Source: Acidaminobacter hydrogenoformans DSM 2784 | GTDB taxonomy: Bacteria > Bacillota > Clostridia > Peptostreptococcales > Acidaminobacteraceae | Direction: 5' to 3' | Length of the DNA stretch: 64,000 nucleotides | Assembly (NCBI RefSeq): GCF_900103005.1 | Contig: NZ_FMWL01000004.1 | Location: 1-64,000, forward strand | Shown: positions 50,637 to 59,198 of the stretch, in pieces | Position numbering within the stretch: position 1 is the first letter of the stretch | How the letters are laid out: each line of letters starts with the position of its first letter | Notes under the pieces: model-generated | Told to the model about the DNA's origin: nothing | The model's input: only the letters and a program-made list of their open reading frames with translations | The model's database searches: none | Program-made: the position numbers and the translations under genes

Positions 50637-52679
50637 CTAATTAATCAGTGTGATCTGGACCATGGACTTTTCTGTGCCACCAAGGCTGTTGGCGGTGACC
50701 ATGACGGAAACTTCGCAGTCCCCGCGCTGGCCGGAGAAGATGGTCATCTCGCCCATGTTCATAACCTCAATGTCCTCTGAGTCAGCAAAGACAGTGGTGT
50801 AATAGGCGGAAATTTCAGCTGGCGCAGCAGTGGTTTTCAGGGTAAGGCTGTGGCCTGAAGATACACCGCCTTCTGAGAGGGACTCGTAAATCACAATAGC
50901 GGCGTTTTTAGGAAGCGGTACAACGTCGAGGGGATAATCCTCTGGGAGCGCCATGTCAGAGTCGAGGTCGACGGAGGCATTTCCTTCAGCCTCAGCGTTT
51001 GCCCAAAGGTCATACAAGACATTCAGCTGACCGTATTCGACCTCCGCTTCAGGCTCTTCTTCGAGACTTAACCTGCTGAGAATAGTATGCAACGCATTCA
51101 GCAACGACGTGGACTTGGCAGCAGCAGCGGTGAGATCATCTCTCGCGTCTGAAAACGCTTCCAGAACTGGAATAACCTGAGCGGGATCCGTGTCCGCTGT
51201 GATTGGCGCCATGGCCTGGAGCAATGAAAGCTGCACTTTCATATCTGCTGCAGCTTTGCTGTAAGCCTCGAAGACACTGATGAGCTCCGGCAGGGCTCCG
51301 CCGTAGCTTACAGACAGGCGCTGCTGTTCAGTGCCTGCATCAGGGTCGCCTGAAGTCTCGAGGACAAAATTTTCAAGACTGCGTGGTGTACCGCTGCTTT
51401 CAGGTTCTCCTGAAGACTGGCTGGCCTGAAGTCCGTCGCCTCCAAGACCATCAAGACGGTCCAGTTGGCTTGGGACGTCGGGATCTGTGACAAGGGCGTC
51501 AGCGTCGCGAAGGGCGCGGTTTGGATCTGACGCATATTCAATGCCATCAGATGAATTTGGATAGTTTGACAGCACAGAAGAAGCGTCCGCCATACCTTTC
51601 ATGGCATCCCCCAATTTGGCAGTTTCCTGCCAGGCCTCAACCCGGTTTTTGGCGAGGGCTTCATAAGTCTCCTGGTCCGCTTTGGCTTCGCGGATTTCTT
51701 CTACTGATGCCATAGCTTCCTCATAGGTGATCTTGACGTATTCACATTCGAAGGCGCCGCTTGGGAAACCGTAAAGACCGTTGGTGAGCTGGGCCATGGT
51801 CGTGAGACTTTGGTTATAGGTTCGCTGGGTGTAGATGTCCGGAAGTCCGGGGATCAGGTTCAGGACCTCGTAGGACACTTCGTCAGGTTGGTTGGACAGG
51901 CTGGTGACCTGGGCAGAGTCGGTCCTTGTTGAACTGAGGGTTACCCAATAGAGGTTTTGGGTGGGTGGATTTGTGAGGATGACTTTGTCCTCAGGTCGCA
52001 TGCGGATGGGATTTAGAGGAAATAGAAGCTCGTAGTTTGAGGTGGCGAGGAGGGGGGACTGGGGACCATCGGCAGAATCACTGGAACTGGAAGTGTTGCC
52101 GGCGCTGGTGTCAAAGCCCTCGCTGCCCTGGGTGCTGGCAGAAGCGTCCATCAACTCTTTTTTAACGAGCTGGCCAGTGCCATAAACCTCGTAGAGCTCG
52201 CCGCTGTAGCTCATGGTTTCCTTATCGCTGAAGCCGGTAATCAGGTCTGTGTAGATAATGCGGTCTTCCCCGGAGTAGTAGAGCGCGCGGGCGATCAGAT
52301 AGACCTGGCGGGTTTTTGGATCGTAAATGAGCACGTCCTCGGATTCAAAGAGGTGATCGCCGGAACCGGAGAGTTCATCCCGTTCGGATTCACCTTTAAT
52401 GATGGAATCGTCCATGATGGTGGCTTTGCCTTTGTAGAAGGCATAAGTGGCCAGGACCCTCTCCTTGAGGTTGTTCCGGTCCTCAATTTCCTTTTCCAGC
52501 GCTTCGGGAATGCCCTGAAAATCTCCGGAATTCTGCTCTGGCGCGGGTGGGGGTGCCGGGGATAGCGTGTTTCGGTTGCAGCCGGTGAGGGTTAGCAGGG
52601 ACAGTGCCAGGATGATCAAACTTATGTAAAGTGCGGTGGGAATCTTGAGGGTGTGATAATCTGCCTTCTGCTTTTTCAT
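50637..52679 (-). CDS. Large lipoprotein of unknown function
   Basis: A 680-residue lipoprotein: lipobox LTLTGC (Cys about 34) after a hydrophobic signal, then a Pro-rich stretch, a beta-rich region dealing with 'YDPKTRQVYLIARALYYSGEDRIIYTDLITGF', low-complexity SSSDSADGPQSPL and helical segments, and a C-terminal domain (DYPLDVVPLPKNAAIVIYESL, ISAYYTTVFADS) like those in some putative lipoproteins. Family not recognised. SADGPQSPL is read from REP GGGGACTGG joined to GACCATCGGCAG at 52074. The ATG at 52679 follows AAGGAGGG. Confidence 0.75.
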   Translation of the reverse strand: MKKQKADYHTLKIPTALYISLIILALSLLTLTGCNRNTLSPAPPPAPEQNSGDFQGIPEALEKEIEDRNNLKERVLATYAFYKGKATIMDDSIIKGESERDELSGSGDHLFESEDVLIYDPKTRQVYLIARALYYSGEDRIIYTDLITGFSDKETMSYSGELYEVYGTGQLVKKELMDASASTQGSEGFDTSAGNTSSSSDSADGPQSPLLATSNYELLFPLNPIRMRPEDKVILTNPPTQNLYWVTLSSTRTDSAQVTSLSNQPDEVSYEVLNLIPGLPDIYTQRTYNQSLTTMAQLTNGLYGFPSGAFECEYVKITYEEAMASVEEIREAKADQETYEALAKNRVEAWQETAKLGDAMKGMADASSVLSNYPNSSDGIEYASDPNRALRDADALVTDPDVPSQLDRLDGLGGDGLQASQSSGEPESSGTPRSLENFVLETSGDPDAGTEQQRLSVSYGGALPELISVFEAYSKAAADMKVQLSLLQAMAPITADTDPAQVIPVLEAFSDARDDLTAAAAKSTSLLNALHTILSRLSLEEEPEAEVEYGQLNVLYDLWANAEAEGNASVDLDSDMALPEDYPLDVVPLPKNAAIVIYESLSEGGVSSGHSLTLKTTAAPAEISAYYTTVFADSEDIEVMNMGEMTIFSGQRGDCEVSVMVTANSLGGTEKSMVQITLIN

Positions 52680-52702
52680 GGGGTGCCCTCCTTGAGATTG
52701 GA

Positions 52703-52806
52703 CTGTTTGGTGTGAGACTGGGCCGCGTGGTGTGGGACTGGGCCGCGTGGTGTGGGACTGGGCCGCGTGGCTGAGGACTGGGCCGCATGGCTGGGGACTG
52801 GGCCGC
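52703..52806. repeat. REP-like tandem array, five units
   Basis: Five 20-base units of the form GTGGTGTGGGACTGGGCCGC, in direct orientation, with small changes (GGCTGAGGACTGGGCCGCAT). It lies just upstream of the lipoprotein gene and may overlap its promoter. Confidence 0.9.
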
Positions 52807-52990
52807 ACCACCAACCCCAACACGCCAGACACACAGTTCACGCATTTACATAATGATATACCCCAATAATCCCCAAAGAAAGCTATGGATTAAATCGCGA
52901 ACAAAGCTTATAATGAGGTCAAACTCGAACAAATTGAGCGAATTGAGAGCAACACTTCAAGAGCATCATAAGACAAGGCGGTGAGACCAC

Positions 52991-54472
52991 TTGAAGGTCA
53001 TGATCGTAGGCGCGGGAAAATTTGGATACAGGCTCGCCGAAACTATGGATAAGGAATGCATAGAGGTCACAATTATAGATACGAAAAAAGAGGCCATCGA
53101 GCACGTCAAATCCCATCTCAAGGTGATGGCGATCACGGGCAATGGCCTGGACAGCAAGCTTTTCAGGGAGCTGGACGCACAGACCTACGACATGTTCGTG
53201 GCGGCGACCAGCAGCGACGAGACCAACACTATAGTCTGTTTCCTTGCGAAAAAGCACGGCATCAAGAAGGTAGTGGCCAGAATCCGAAAGCCCGAGAACG
53301 TTCGCCAAAAGGAATACCTCAAAAATGACATGGGCATTGACCAGGTCGTCAATCCGGATCTTGCCACCGCCCAGGAGATCACCCGCTTTCTCATGAAGGG
53401 CTACCGTTTCCAGTCCGGCGATTTTGAGCGCAGCAAGCTCGTCATGATGGACATCCTGGCAGCGAAGATGCCCAGCGTCATAGGCAAACAGGTCAACCAG
53501 CTGAGGCATGCAGAAAACTTTGAAGGCCTGCTGATTCCTGTCATCAAACGAGACGGCGTCGTTATGGTTCCGGACGGCAGCACGGTGATCGAAACAGACG
53601 ACCTGCTGTTTATCATAGGCAAGAGCCCCCGCCTCAGTGAGGTGCTGAAGCGCTACCGCATCAGCATGGATACCCGCCAGATCAAAAAAGTTATGATCTT
53701 TGGGGGCGGCAAGGTGGGCTTTTTCCTGGCCCGTCAGCTGCTGCGCCTGGGTGTGCGCGTCAAAATTGTCGAGCAGGACCGCGACCAGTGCATGTACCTC
53801 AGCACCAGCCTCCCGGACGCCATCATCATACACGGGGATGGCACAGACATAGAGCTGCTGGACGACGAGGATCTGCCACACATGGATGCGTTTATTGGCG
53901 TCACCGGCTTTGATGAGCACAACCTCCTGATGGCCCTGCTGGCCAAGCAGGAAGGCGTCCCGGTCGTCGTCTCCAAAGTCGGTAAATTCAGCTATCTCAA
54001 CCTTCTCAGCAAGCTGAACATAGACTTTTATCTGAACCCAACGGACATCTCCATCACTGAAATCCTGAAATATGCCAGAGGCGGCCAGATTGTCGCCGCC
54101 ACCATGCTCCTTGAGGGCCAGGCGGAAGTGGTCGAGATTATTGTCCATGAAGAACTCGCCTGCGTCGGCCAAAAAATCAAGGACCTCGACCTCCCAAAAG
54201 GCCTCGTCATAGGCGCCCTGGCACGCAATCACCAGGCCATCATTCCAAATGGCAGCACCGTCCTCACCGTGGGTGACCGCCTCGTCATTTTCTGCATGAA
54301 CTCGAACCTGGACGCCCTCAAGACCTTCATCCGTCCGAGCGACGGCGGCCTCCTGCGCCAAATCACCTTCCGTCCTGGGACCCAAAGCGACACTGCCCCA
54401 GAGGCTCTGCCGATGGTCTCCCTCAGCCGCATCAAAGCCGCCGCCAACATCACCGACATTTCCGACGAATAG
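52991..54472 (+). CDS. trkA: Trk potassium transport regulatory protein TrkA
   Basis: A 493-residue TrkA with two RCK units, each a Rossmann NAD-binding domain plus TrkA_C: MKVMIVGAGKFGYRLAETM at the start, IGKQVNQLRHAENF near 160, VMIFGGGKVGFFLARQLL near 235, and a final TrkA_C domain ending about 455. It gates K+ uptake by TrkH in response to nucleotides; trkH is not in the window. TTG start after AAGGCGGTG. The C-terminal tail (after about 460) is an extra that contains TGCCGATGGTC at 54418, encoding ALPMVS. Confidence 0.93.
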   Translation: MKVMIVGAGKFGYRLAETMDKECIEVTIIDTKKEAIEHVKSHLKVMAITGNGLDSKLFRELDAQTYDMFVAATSSDETNTIVCFLAKKHGIKKVVARIRKPENVRQKEYLKNDMGIDQVVNPDLATAQEITRFLMKGYRFQSGDFERSKLVMMDILAAKMPSVIGKQVNQLRHAENFEGLLIPVIKRDGVVMVPDGSTVIETDDLLFIIGKSPRLSEVLKRYRISMDTRQIKKVMIFGGGKVGFFLARQLLRLGVRVKIVEQDRDQCMYLSTSLPDAIIIHGDGTDIELLDDEDLPHMDAFIGVTGFDEHNLLMALLAKQEGVPVVVSKVGKFSYLNLLSKLNIDFYLNPTDISITEILKYARGGQIVAATMLLEGQAEVVEIIVHEELACVGQKIKDLDLPKGLVIGALARNHQAIIPNGSTVLTVGDRLVIFCMNSNLDALKTFIRPSDGGLLRQITFRPGTQSDTAPEALPMVSLSRIKAAANITDISDE

Positions 54473-54612
54473 GTTTAAACCGTTAAAATAGGGTAACAGT
54501 GCAATATGCAATAATGTCAATTTTCAAAACCCCGGGTTACCGTCATCCGGGCAAAAATCAGGCAGAACACAAGTCAGAACTCAGTTGAAACCAAGAAAGG
54601 GGAGTATCCATC

Positions 54613-54942
54613 ATGTTATGGAAATGCACAGTCTGCGGCTATCTTCATGAGGGTGATGAGCCTTATGAGGTATGTCCAAAATGTGGCGCGCCAAAAGAAA
54701 AAGCCGTCCAGCTGACCGAAGAAGAAGCCAAAAAAGTCTTTGCTTCTGACCGCACCAACGACATTCACATGGAGATCATCAATCTGGCCATGAAGATCAA
54801 GGATCTTGCCAAAGAAGGTATTGAGATCAACCTCGACCCTGCCTGCGTTTCTGATTTCAAAAAAGCACACGACGAGGCCTGGATCATCAAGGAGCGCAGC
54901 AAAGCTGAGCTTGCCGGCCACATGGGCAAGGGCAAGTGGTAG
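54613..54942 (+). CDS. Rubredoxin-like protein with helical C-terminal domain
   Basis: A 109-residue protein. The N-terminus is a rubredoxin-like iron or zinc site, CTVCGYLHEGDEPYEVCPKCGAPKE, similar to the one in rubrerythrin. The rest (DRTNDIHMEIINLAMKIKDLAKEGIEINLDPACVSDFKKAHDEAWIIKERSKAELAGHMGKG) is helical and lacks the full di-iron ligands of rubrerythrin. It probably carries electrons in oxygen or peroxide defence. ATG after AAAGGGGAG. A clear terminator follows. Confidence 0.85.
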   Translation: MLWKCTVCGYLHEGDEPYEVCPKCGAPKEKAVQLTEEEAKKVFASDRTNDIHMEIINLAMKIKDLAKEGIEINLDPACVSDFKKAHDEAWIIKERSKAELAGHMGKGKW

Positions 54943-55030
54943 GCAACTTATAATTTGACGTGGCTTTATGAAGCTACATAGGATAACCCGCAGAGATGTC
55001 TGCAGGTTGACCGGATAAACACAAAAAAGT

Positions 55031-55084
55031 AACGACCATGCGAGCAGATTTAAGCCACTTGACTCGCATGGTCGTTTTTTTTCT
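55031..55084 (+). terminator. Terminator
   Basis: AACGACCATGCGAG and CTCGCATGGTCGTT pair perfectly around an 18-base loop, followed by a T-run. It ends the rubredoxin-like gene and faces the convergent lipoprotein gene. Confidence 0.92.
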
Positions 55085-55114
55085 TTAAGTTCCTTTTTAT
55101 CCTTGCGCGTAAAC

Positions 55115-55723
55115 TTAATCCAGCATCTCCGAATCCATAATGACGTAATTGGCCCTGTGGATGTACAGGCTTTTCCCGTCAATGTTCAGCCTGGTCATCT
55201 TTGGAAGGTCTTCTGGAACTGTGACATAAACGTCCTTTCCCTGAAACACCCCAATGGGGATCCCCATTTGACTCGAAATAATAATGGTCTTGTCTTTGCC
55301 AATCTGATTCTTGATGTCGTTGACGTAGCGGTCAAAAGGCACGAAGCCGCCGCCCTGGCCGCCGCTGGCCTGCGTTGGTACGGCGTAGTCCTTGACCATG
55401 TCGAGGCCTGTTTCCGCGAAGATCACGGTGTTGCCAACCTGGAACATTTGATTCCCGTTGACGGTGATCTCAATGACCTCGGATTCAAAGCCCGGGTTCT
55501 CAACGTCGAAGTTGGACGAGTTCTCAAGCAGCCCCACGGTTATTTTGCTGCCGGTGACCTCAAGGGTTTTGTCGGCGTAGTCGTCGTACACAGAGATGAC
55601 AAATTTCTGACCGACCAGGTCCCCTTTGATTTTTGCCACCGCGTCCCGGATGCCGGCACAGCCTGCTGCCGAGGCGGCGAGGATGACGACAAGAGTCAGA
55701 AGCGCAATAATTTTTCTTTTCAT
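55115..55723 (-). CDS. Lipoprotein, probable DUF5052 family
   Basis: A 202-residue lipoprotein. Signal and lipobox LAASAAGC (Cys about 20) are followed by DLVGQKFVISVYDDYADKTLEVTGSKITVGLLE, a beta-rich domain I believe is DUF5052. Function unknown; the repeated strands suggest a membrane-surface binding domain. The ATG at 55723 follows TGGAGG. The gene is on its own; the 55750-55850 gap to the next gene contains the motif GACCATCGGCA at 55826. Confidence 0.8.
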   Translation of the reverse strand: MKRKIIALLTLVVILAASAAGCAGIRDAVAKIKGDLVGQKFVISVYDDYADKTLEVTGSKITVGLLENSSNFDVENPGFESEVIEITVNGNQMFQVGNTVIFAETGLDMVKDYAVPTQASGGQGGGFVPFDRYVNDIKNQIGKDKTIIISSQMGIPIGVFQGKDVYVTVPEDLPKMTRLNIDGKSLYIHRANYVIMDSEMLD

Positions 55724-56001
55724 TGTGATGACCTCCATTTTCTGACCAATACTGAAGCTTATAGTACCATATTGCAGGGAGAAATGCGAGTGAGGTGGGC
55801 ATGGGAAGAGGGGGTTGGGGGTTGAGACCATCGGCAGAGCAGGCGTTTTAAAGGGAAGCGCGTCTCACTCTGTTTCCGGCGGCGCCAATTCTTCCCATTT
55901 TATATTACCATTTGAAAATAATTCGCATCTCTCTTTGCATTTCTGGTATACTGAAAAAGGCCTTCAAGCGGGCTTTTATTTTTTTAGTGGAGTTGAGAGG
56001 T

Positions 56002-56481
56002 TTGATTCAAGAACTTATAAAGATTTTATCCATAGAAATGACCGTTCTGCTGACGGCGGCCATGCCCATTATTGAGCTCCGGGGCGCCATTCCTGTTGGG
56101 ATTTCCCTGGGCCTTTCGCCCATGCACGCAACTGTGATCAGCTTTATTGGCAGCATGATCCCAGTGCCGTTTATCCTATTCGCCATTCGCCCCATTTTTA
56201 ATGCCCTGAAGAAAACAAAGACTTTTGACAAACTGATTCACAAGCTTACCCATCGCTCCCTCAGCAAAAGCGGCAGGATCCAGAAATATGGGGCTTGGGG
56301 TCTGCTGGTCTTTGTCGCAATTCCTTTGCCGGGAACGGGCATATGGAGCGGCAGCCTCGCGGCGGCGCTGCTGGATATGCGCTTTAAGTGGGCGTTTCCG
56401 GCGATCCTGGTGGGGAATCTCATTGCGGCTATTTTAATTTTTGCCCTCAGTCACGGTGTTGTTTCGTTCATGGGCGCATAG
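56002..56481 (+). CDS. Small multidrug export-type membrane protein (PF06695-like)
   Basis: A 159-residue membrane protein with four to five segments: MTVLLTAAMPIIELRGAIPVGISLGLSP, FIGSMIPVPFILFAIRPIF, AWGLLVFVAIPLPGTGIWSGSLAAALLDMRFKWAFPAILVGNLIAAILI. ELRGAIP and PLPGTGIWSG are the family signatures. The substrate is not established despite the family name. The TTG at 56002 follows GTGGAG and GAGAGG; the longer frame from 55912 has no ribosome site. A broken copy lies at 21738-21990. Confidence 0.88.
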   Translation: MIQELIKILSIEMTVLLTAAMPIIELRGAIPVGISLGLSPMHATVISFIGSMIPVPFILFAIRPIFNALKKTKTFDKLIHKLTHRSLSKSGRIQKYGAWGLLVFVAIPLPGTGIWSGSLAAALLDMRFKWAFPAILVGNLIAAILIFALSHGVVSFMGA

Positions 56482-56677
56482 AGTGAACTGTATGGAAGAA
56501 GCTGTATATAAGAAGCTGTATATAAGAAGCTATGCCAACAATGCTGCGCGTATTAAAAGGCGGAAAGGGACGCCCCTGCTGGGTGACCGCTGCCTTTATT
56601 TTTTTGCGCCGACCTTGCAATTTAACGAAGATTTTAGTAAAGTGGGAACAAATATGTGCTAAGGGTGGTTGCGAATT

Positions 56678-57229
56678 ATGCTGACAAAATACAACCTGAA
56701 ACACGAGGACGCGCTCCTGATGATTATTGACATTCAGGAAAAGCTGGTCCCTACTATGAAATATGGCCAAGAGGTTATCAAGAACACGAATGTCCTCATT
56801 GAAACTGCAGAAACCTTTGATATGCCTGTCGTCATCACCGAGCAATATACCAAAGGGCTTGGGAAAACTGTTGAGAATCTCAATCTTGAGCCGGAGAAAT
56901 CCAGATTCTTCGAGAAAATGGCCTTTTGCGGGCTGACCCCGGAGGTGGAGGATTACCTGCGCTCCACGCACAGAAGAAGCGTCATCATCACGGGCATGGA
57001 GACTCATATCTGCGTTTATCAAACTGTCAGAGATCTTTTGACAAAAGGTTATAACGTCTATGTCGCAAGGGACGGCGTCTGCTCCAGGACCAAAGCCAAT
57101 TTCAAGAACGCGCTGGCGCTCATGTCGGAGATGGGCGCAGTGGTCAGCAACACGGAGACCCTGATGTTTGATCTGCTTAAGGTGTCTGGTACGCCGGAGT
57201 TTAAGAAGCTGTCGAAGCTGATAAAATAG
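56678..57229 (+). CDS. Isochorismatase family cysteine hydrolase
   Basis: A 183-residue protein: ALLMIIDIQEKLVPTM (catalytic Asp), Lys in FEKMAFCG, and GMETHICVYQTVRDLL with the catalytic Cys. This is the Asp-Lys-Cys set of the nicotinamidase/isochorismatase superfamily. The substrate is unknown; stand-alone members of this size are often assigned to amide hydrolysis. The ATG at 56678 follows AAGGGTGG. The upstream 56490-56670 contains a tandem CTGTATATAAGAAG repeat. Confidence 0.9.
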   Translation: MLTKYNLKHEDALLMIIDIQEKLVPTMKYGQEVIKNTNVLIETAETFDMPVVITEQYTKGLGKTVENLNLEPEKSRFFEKMAFCGLTPEVEDYLRSTHRRSVIITGMETHICVYQTVRDLLTKGYNVYVARDGVCSRTKANFKNALALMSEMGAVVSNTETLMFDLLKVSGTPEFKKLSKLIK

Positions 57230-57247
57230 TCGTCAAATGACAAACGA

Positions 57248-57357
57248 ATCATTGGGGACAGTCCCCAATGATTCCCCAATGATTCCGCCAACCAAAAAGT
57301 GCATTTAACAATCATTAGAATCATTAGGAACCGTCCCTAATGATTCTAATGATTCAG
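57248..57357. repeat. REP-like palindromes
   Basis: CATTGGGGACAGTCCCCAATG is a palindrome, followed by ATTCCCCAATGATTCC, then GAATCATTAGGAACCGTCCC and TAATGATTCTAATGATTC. Both REP subfamilies (GGGGACAG and GGAACCGTCCC) occur side by side. Confidence 0.85.
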
Positions 57358-57395
57358 CGGGTGGGGGCAGGGGGCCATCTGCCCAAAAAACAAAA

Positions 57396-57457
57396 AGAGC
57401 ACGGGCTTCCCGGAAAACTTGCCAAGAGTGGCAGGCCTCCAAAAAAGTCCGTGCTCT
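57396..57457 (-). terminator. Terminator of the OsmC gene
   Basis: AGAGCACGG and CCGTGCTCT close a branched structure with an inner CTTGCC/GGCAGG stem. On the minus strand the stem is followed by TTTTTGTTTTTT. Confidence 0.8.
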
Positions 57458-57487
57458 TAAATTCGCATAACTAAAGCTGCGGGCGTG

Positions 57488-57916
57488 TTAGCCTTCAATC
57501 AGCCGGATCTCATTAGTGAGCTCCGCGGCCTTGCTCAGCATGTCCACAACGCCGCAGTAGCGGTTCTGGGAGAGGTGGACGGCCTTCTCGATTTGTTTCA
57601 TGGAGGCCTGAAGGTCCTTGCCGGTGAATTCGTAGATCAGGTGGATTTTGGAGTAGACTTTGGGATGCTCCTCGGTCATGTCCGCTTCAACCTTGATTTC
57701 AAAGCCGGTGTAGTCGACTTTCATCTTGTTCAGGATGGACACCACGTCCATGCCGGTGCAGCCGGTGAGGGCCGAGATGAGGAGCTGCTTGGGGCGCGGG
57801 CCCCGGTCCTTGCCGCCAAAGTCGTCTTCTGCGTCCATGATGAGCTTGTGGTGGCCGTCCAGAGTCATTTCAAAGGCCATGCCGCCCCTGTGTGTGGTGG
57901 TATATTCGTGCTTCAT
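57488..57916 (-). CDS. OsmC family peroxiredoxin
   Basis: A 142-residue OsmC/Ohr-fold protein, which reduces organic peroxides with paired Cys. The first Cys is in RPKQLLISALTGCTGMDV, the second in NRYCGVVDML. The N-terminal HEYTTTHRGGMAFEMTLDGH matches the OsmC entry strands. ATG after GGGAGGAA. Likely part of peroxide tolerance with the nearby thioredoxin system. Monocistronic, with a terminator. Confidence 0.92.
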   Translation of the reverse strand: MKHEYTTTHRGGMAFEMTLDGHHKLIMDAEDDFGGKDRGPRPKQLLISALTGCTGMDVVSILNKMKVDYTGFEIKVEADMTEEHPKVYSKIHLIYEFTGKDLQASMKQIEKAVHLSQNRYCGVVDMLSKAAELTNEIRLIEG

Positions 57917-58085
57917 CTTAATTCCTCCCAGGTTTTCGAGTCTGTTGCCGCGGCTGCGGCAGGTTCTTTATTTCTATTCTATGCTGTTATTTTAAAAATG
58001 CAAGGCTGGCCGTTTCTTCAGGTCTCACGGCAACGCGCAGCCGCCTGATCATGGCAATTATTCTTTGAAAAAAGGGTGATGGAAA

Positions 58086-58457
58086 GTGCTTGAACTTAAG
58101 CTGAAACGCATTTATGACCCCGCGTCGGAAGAGGATGGCTACCGTGTCCTGGTGGACCGGCTTTGGCCCAGGGGGGTCAGCAAAGAGCGGGCGGCCCTGG
58201 ACGACTGGGCGAAAGACCTGGCGCCAAGCCCGGCCCTGCGCAAGGATTTCTGTCATATACCGGAGCGCATGGCGGACTTCACGGTCCGCTACAGCATGGA
58301 GCTCGACCAAAGTGCTTTTGCCGATGGTTACGCCGCCCACCTCCAGCACCTCTTATCAGAAAAGCCGGTGACCCTGCTTTATGGCGCCAAGGATCCCGTC
58401 GTCAATCACGCGGTGGTGCTCAAGGCCTGGCTGGAAAAACGGATTGAGGGCATATAG
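58086..58457 (+). CDS. DUF488 family protein
   Basis: A 123-residue DUF488 protein (YeaO-like): LKRIYDPASEEDGYRVLVDRLWPRGVSKE, LAPSPALRKDFCH, and VTLLYGAKDPVVNHAVVLKAWL. Function unknown. GTG start after GGGTGATGG. TTTTGCCGATGGTT at 58316 encodes AFADGY in the variable stretch between helices, where E. coli YeaO has unrelated residues, consistent with motif insertion. Confidence 0.9.
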   Translation: MLELKLKRIYDPASEEDGYRVLVDRLWPRGVSKERAALDDWAKDLAPSPALRKDFCHIPERMADFTVRYSMELDQSAFADGYAAHLQHLLSEKPVTLLYGAKDPVVNHAVVLKAWLEKRIEGI

Positions 58458-58475
58458 ATAAATACAAGGATAAAA

Positions 58476-58506
58476 AGGGAAGCCGGGGGATCACTGGCTT
58501 CCCTTC
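58476..58506. terminator. Bidirectional terminator
   Basis: AGGGAAGCC and GGCTTCCCT pair around an 11-base loop, with TTTTT following on the minus strand. Confidence 0.8.
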
Positions 58507-58532
58507 GTTATGAGCGGACTTTGAGTCCTAAA

Positions 58533-59174
58533 TTATTGAATTGACTCTATAGTGTCGAGGAACGCCTGAAGCGGCTGGTTGCCCACGAGTTCGTGCTCTT
58601 CGTTGATGATGATCTTAGGCACGCCGGAGACGTTGTATTTGTCCGAGAACTCGGCAAAGGTCTGTGCTTCAATCATCTCTGCCCGGATGTTAGGATTCAT
58701 GAGGGCCAGCTTGTGGGCCTTTTGGACCGCCCCTGGGCAGTGCGGGCAGCTCAGGGTCACGAAGACTTTGATATCGATTGGCTTCTGAATGGCTTCAATG
58801 CGGTTTGTAAGCTCTTGAGGCATTTCGCTCTCAGCACCGGAAACCTCCATGAGGGCAGGGATCAGGGAGTTGATCTCGTGGCCCGCTGGGATGCCGTTGA
58901 ATTTAATGCGCTTGTAGTCGCCCTTGCCATCTAACAGCACAATGCTTGGGACGAGCTCAACGCCATAGTCCGCAGCTTTATCCGCGTCTTTTTTCAAGTC
59001 GTATTCCACAAATTTTATCTTATCGTTCAGTTCTGAGACTTCCTGCATGTAACTTCTCGTCTCTGTGCAGCTGTAACAATCACCCTCTGTAAACAGAGCA
59101 ATGGTCACGTCGCCAGCCAGATCGTTAAAGATGTCCTTCAGTTGTTTTTCCAGTTCTGCGTCAAACATTTTCAT
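58533..59174 (-). CDS. Protein disulfide oxidoreductase, two thioredoxin folds
   Basis: A 213-residue glutaredoxin-like protein made of two thioredoxin folds. The first has C33-YS-C36 (TEGDCYSCTETR), the second C143-PH-C146 (LSCPHCPGA), with cis-Pro regions LVPSIV and GVPKII. This is the protein disulfide oxidoreductase (PDO) architecture seen in archaea and anaerobic bacteria. The gene sits 24 bases after the thioredoxin reductase gene, so the reductase is very likely its electron donor. ATG after AAGGAGG. Confidence 0.92.
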   Translation of the reverse strand: MKMFDAELEKQLKDIFNDLAGDVTIALFTEGDCYSCTETRSYMQEVSELNDKIKFVEYDLKKDADKAADYGVELVPSIVLLDGKGDYKRIKFNGIPAGHEINSLIPALMEVSGAESEMPQELTNRIEAIQKPIDIKVFVTLSCPHCPGAVQKAHKLALMNPNIRAEMIEAQTFAEFSDKYNVSGVPKIIINEEHELVGNQPLQAFLDTIESIQ

Positions 59175-59198
59175 TATAAGTTCCTCCTTGGGTTTGTA

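Noticed and set aside
52919-54520. Minus-strand open frame of 533 codons over trkA
   Set aside because: trkA is unmistakable on the plus strand with both RCK units; the reverse frame is a by-product of its codon use.
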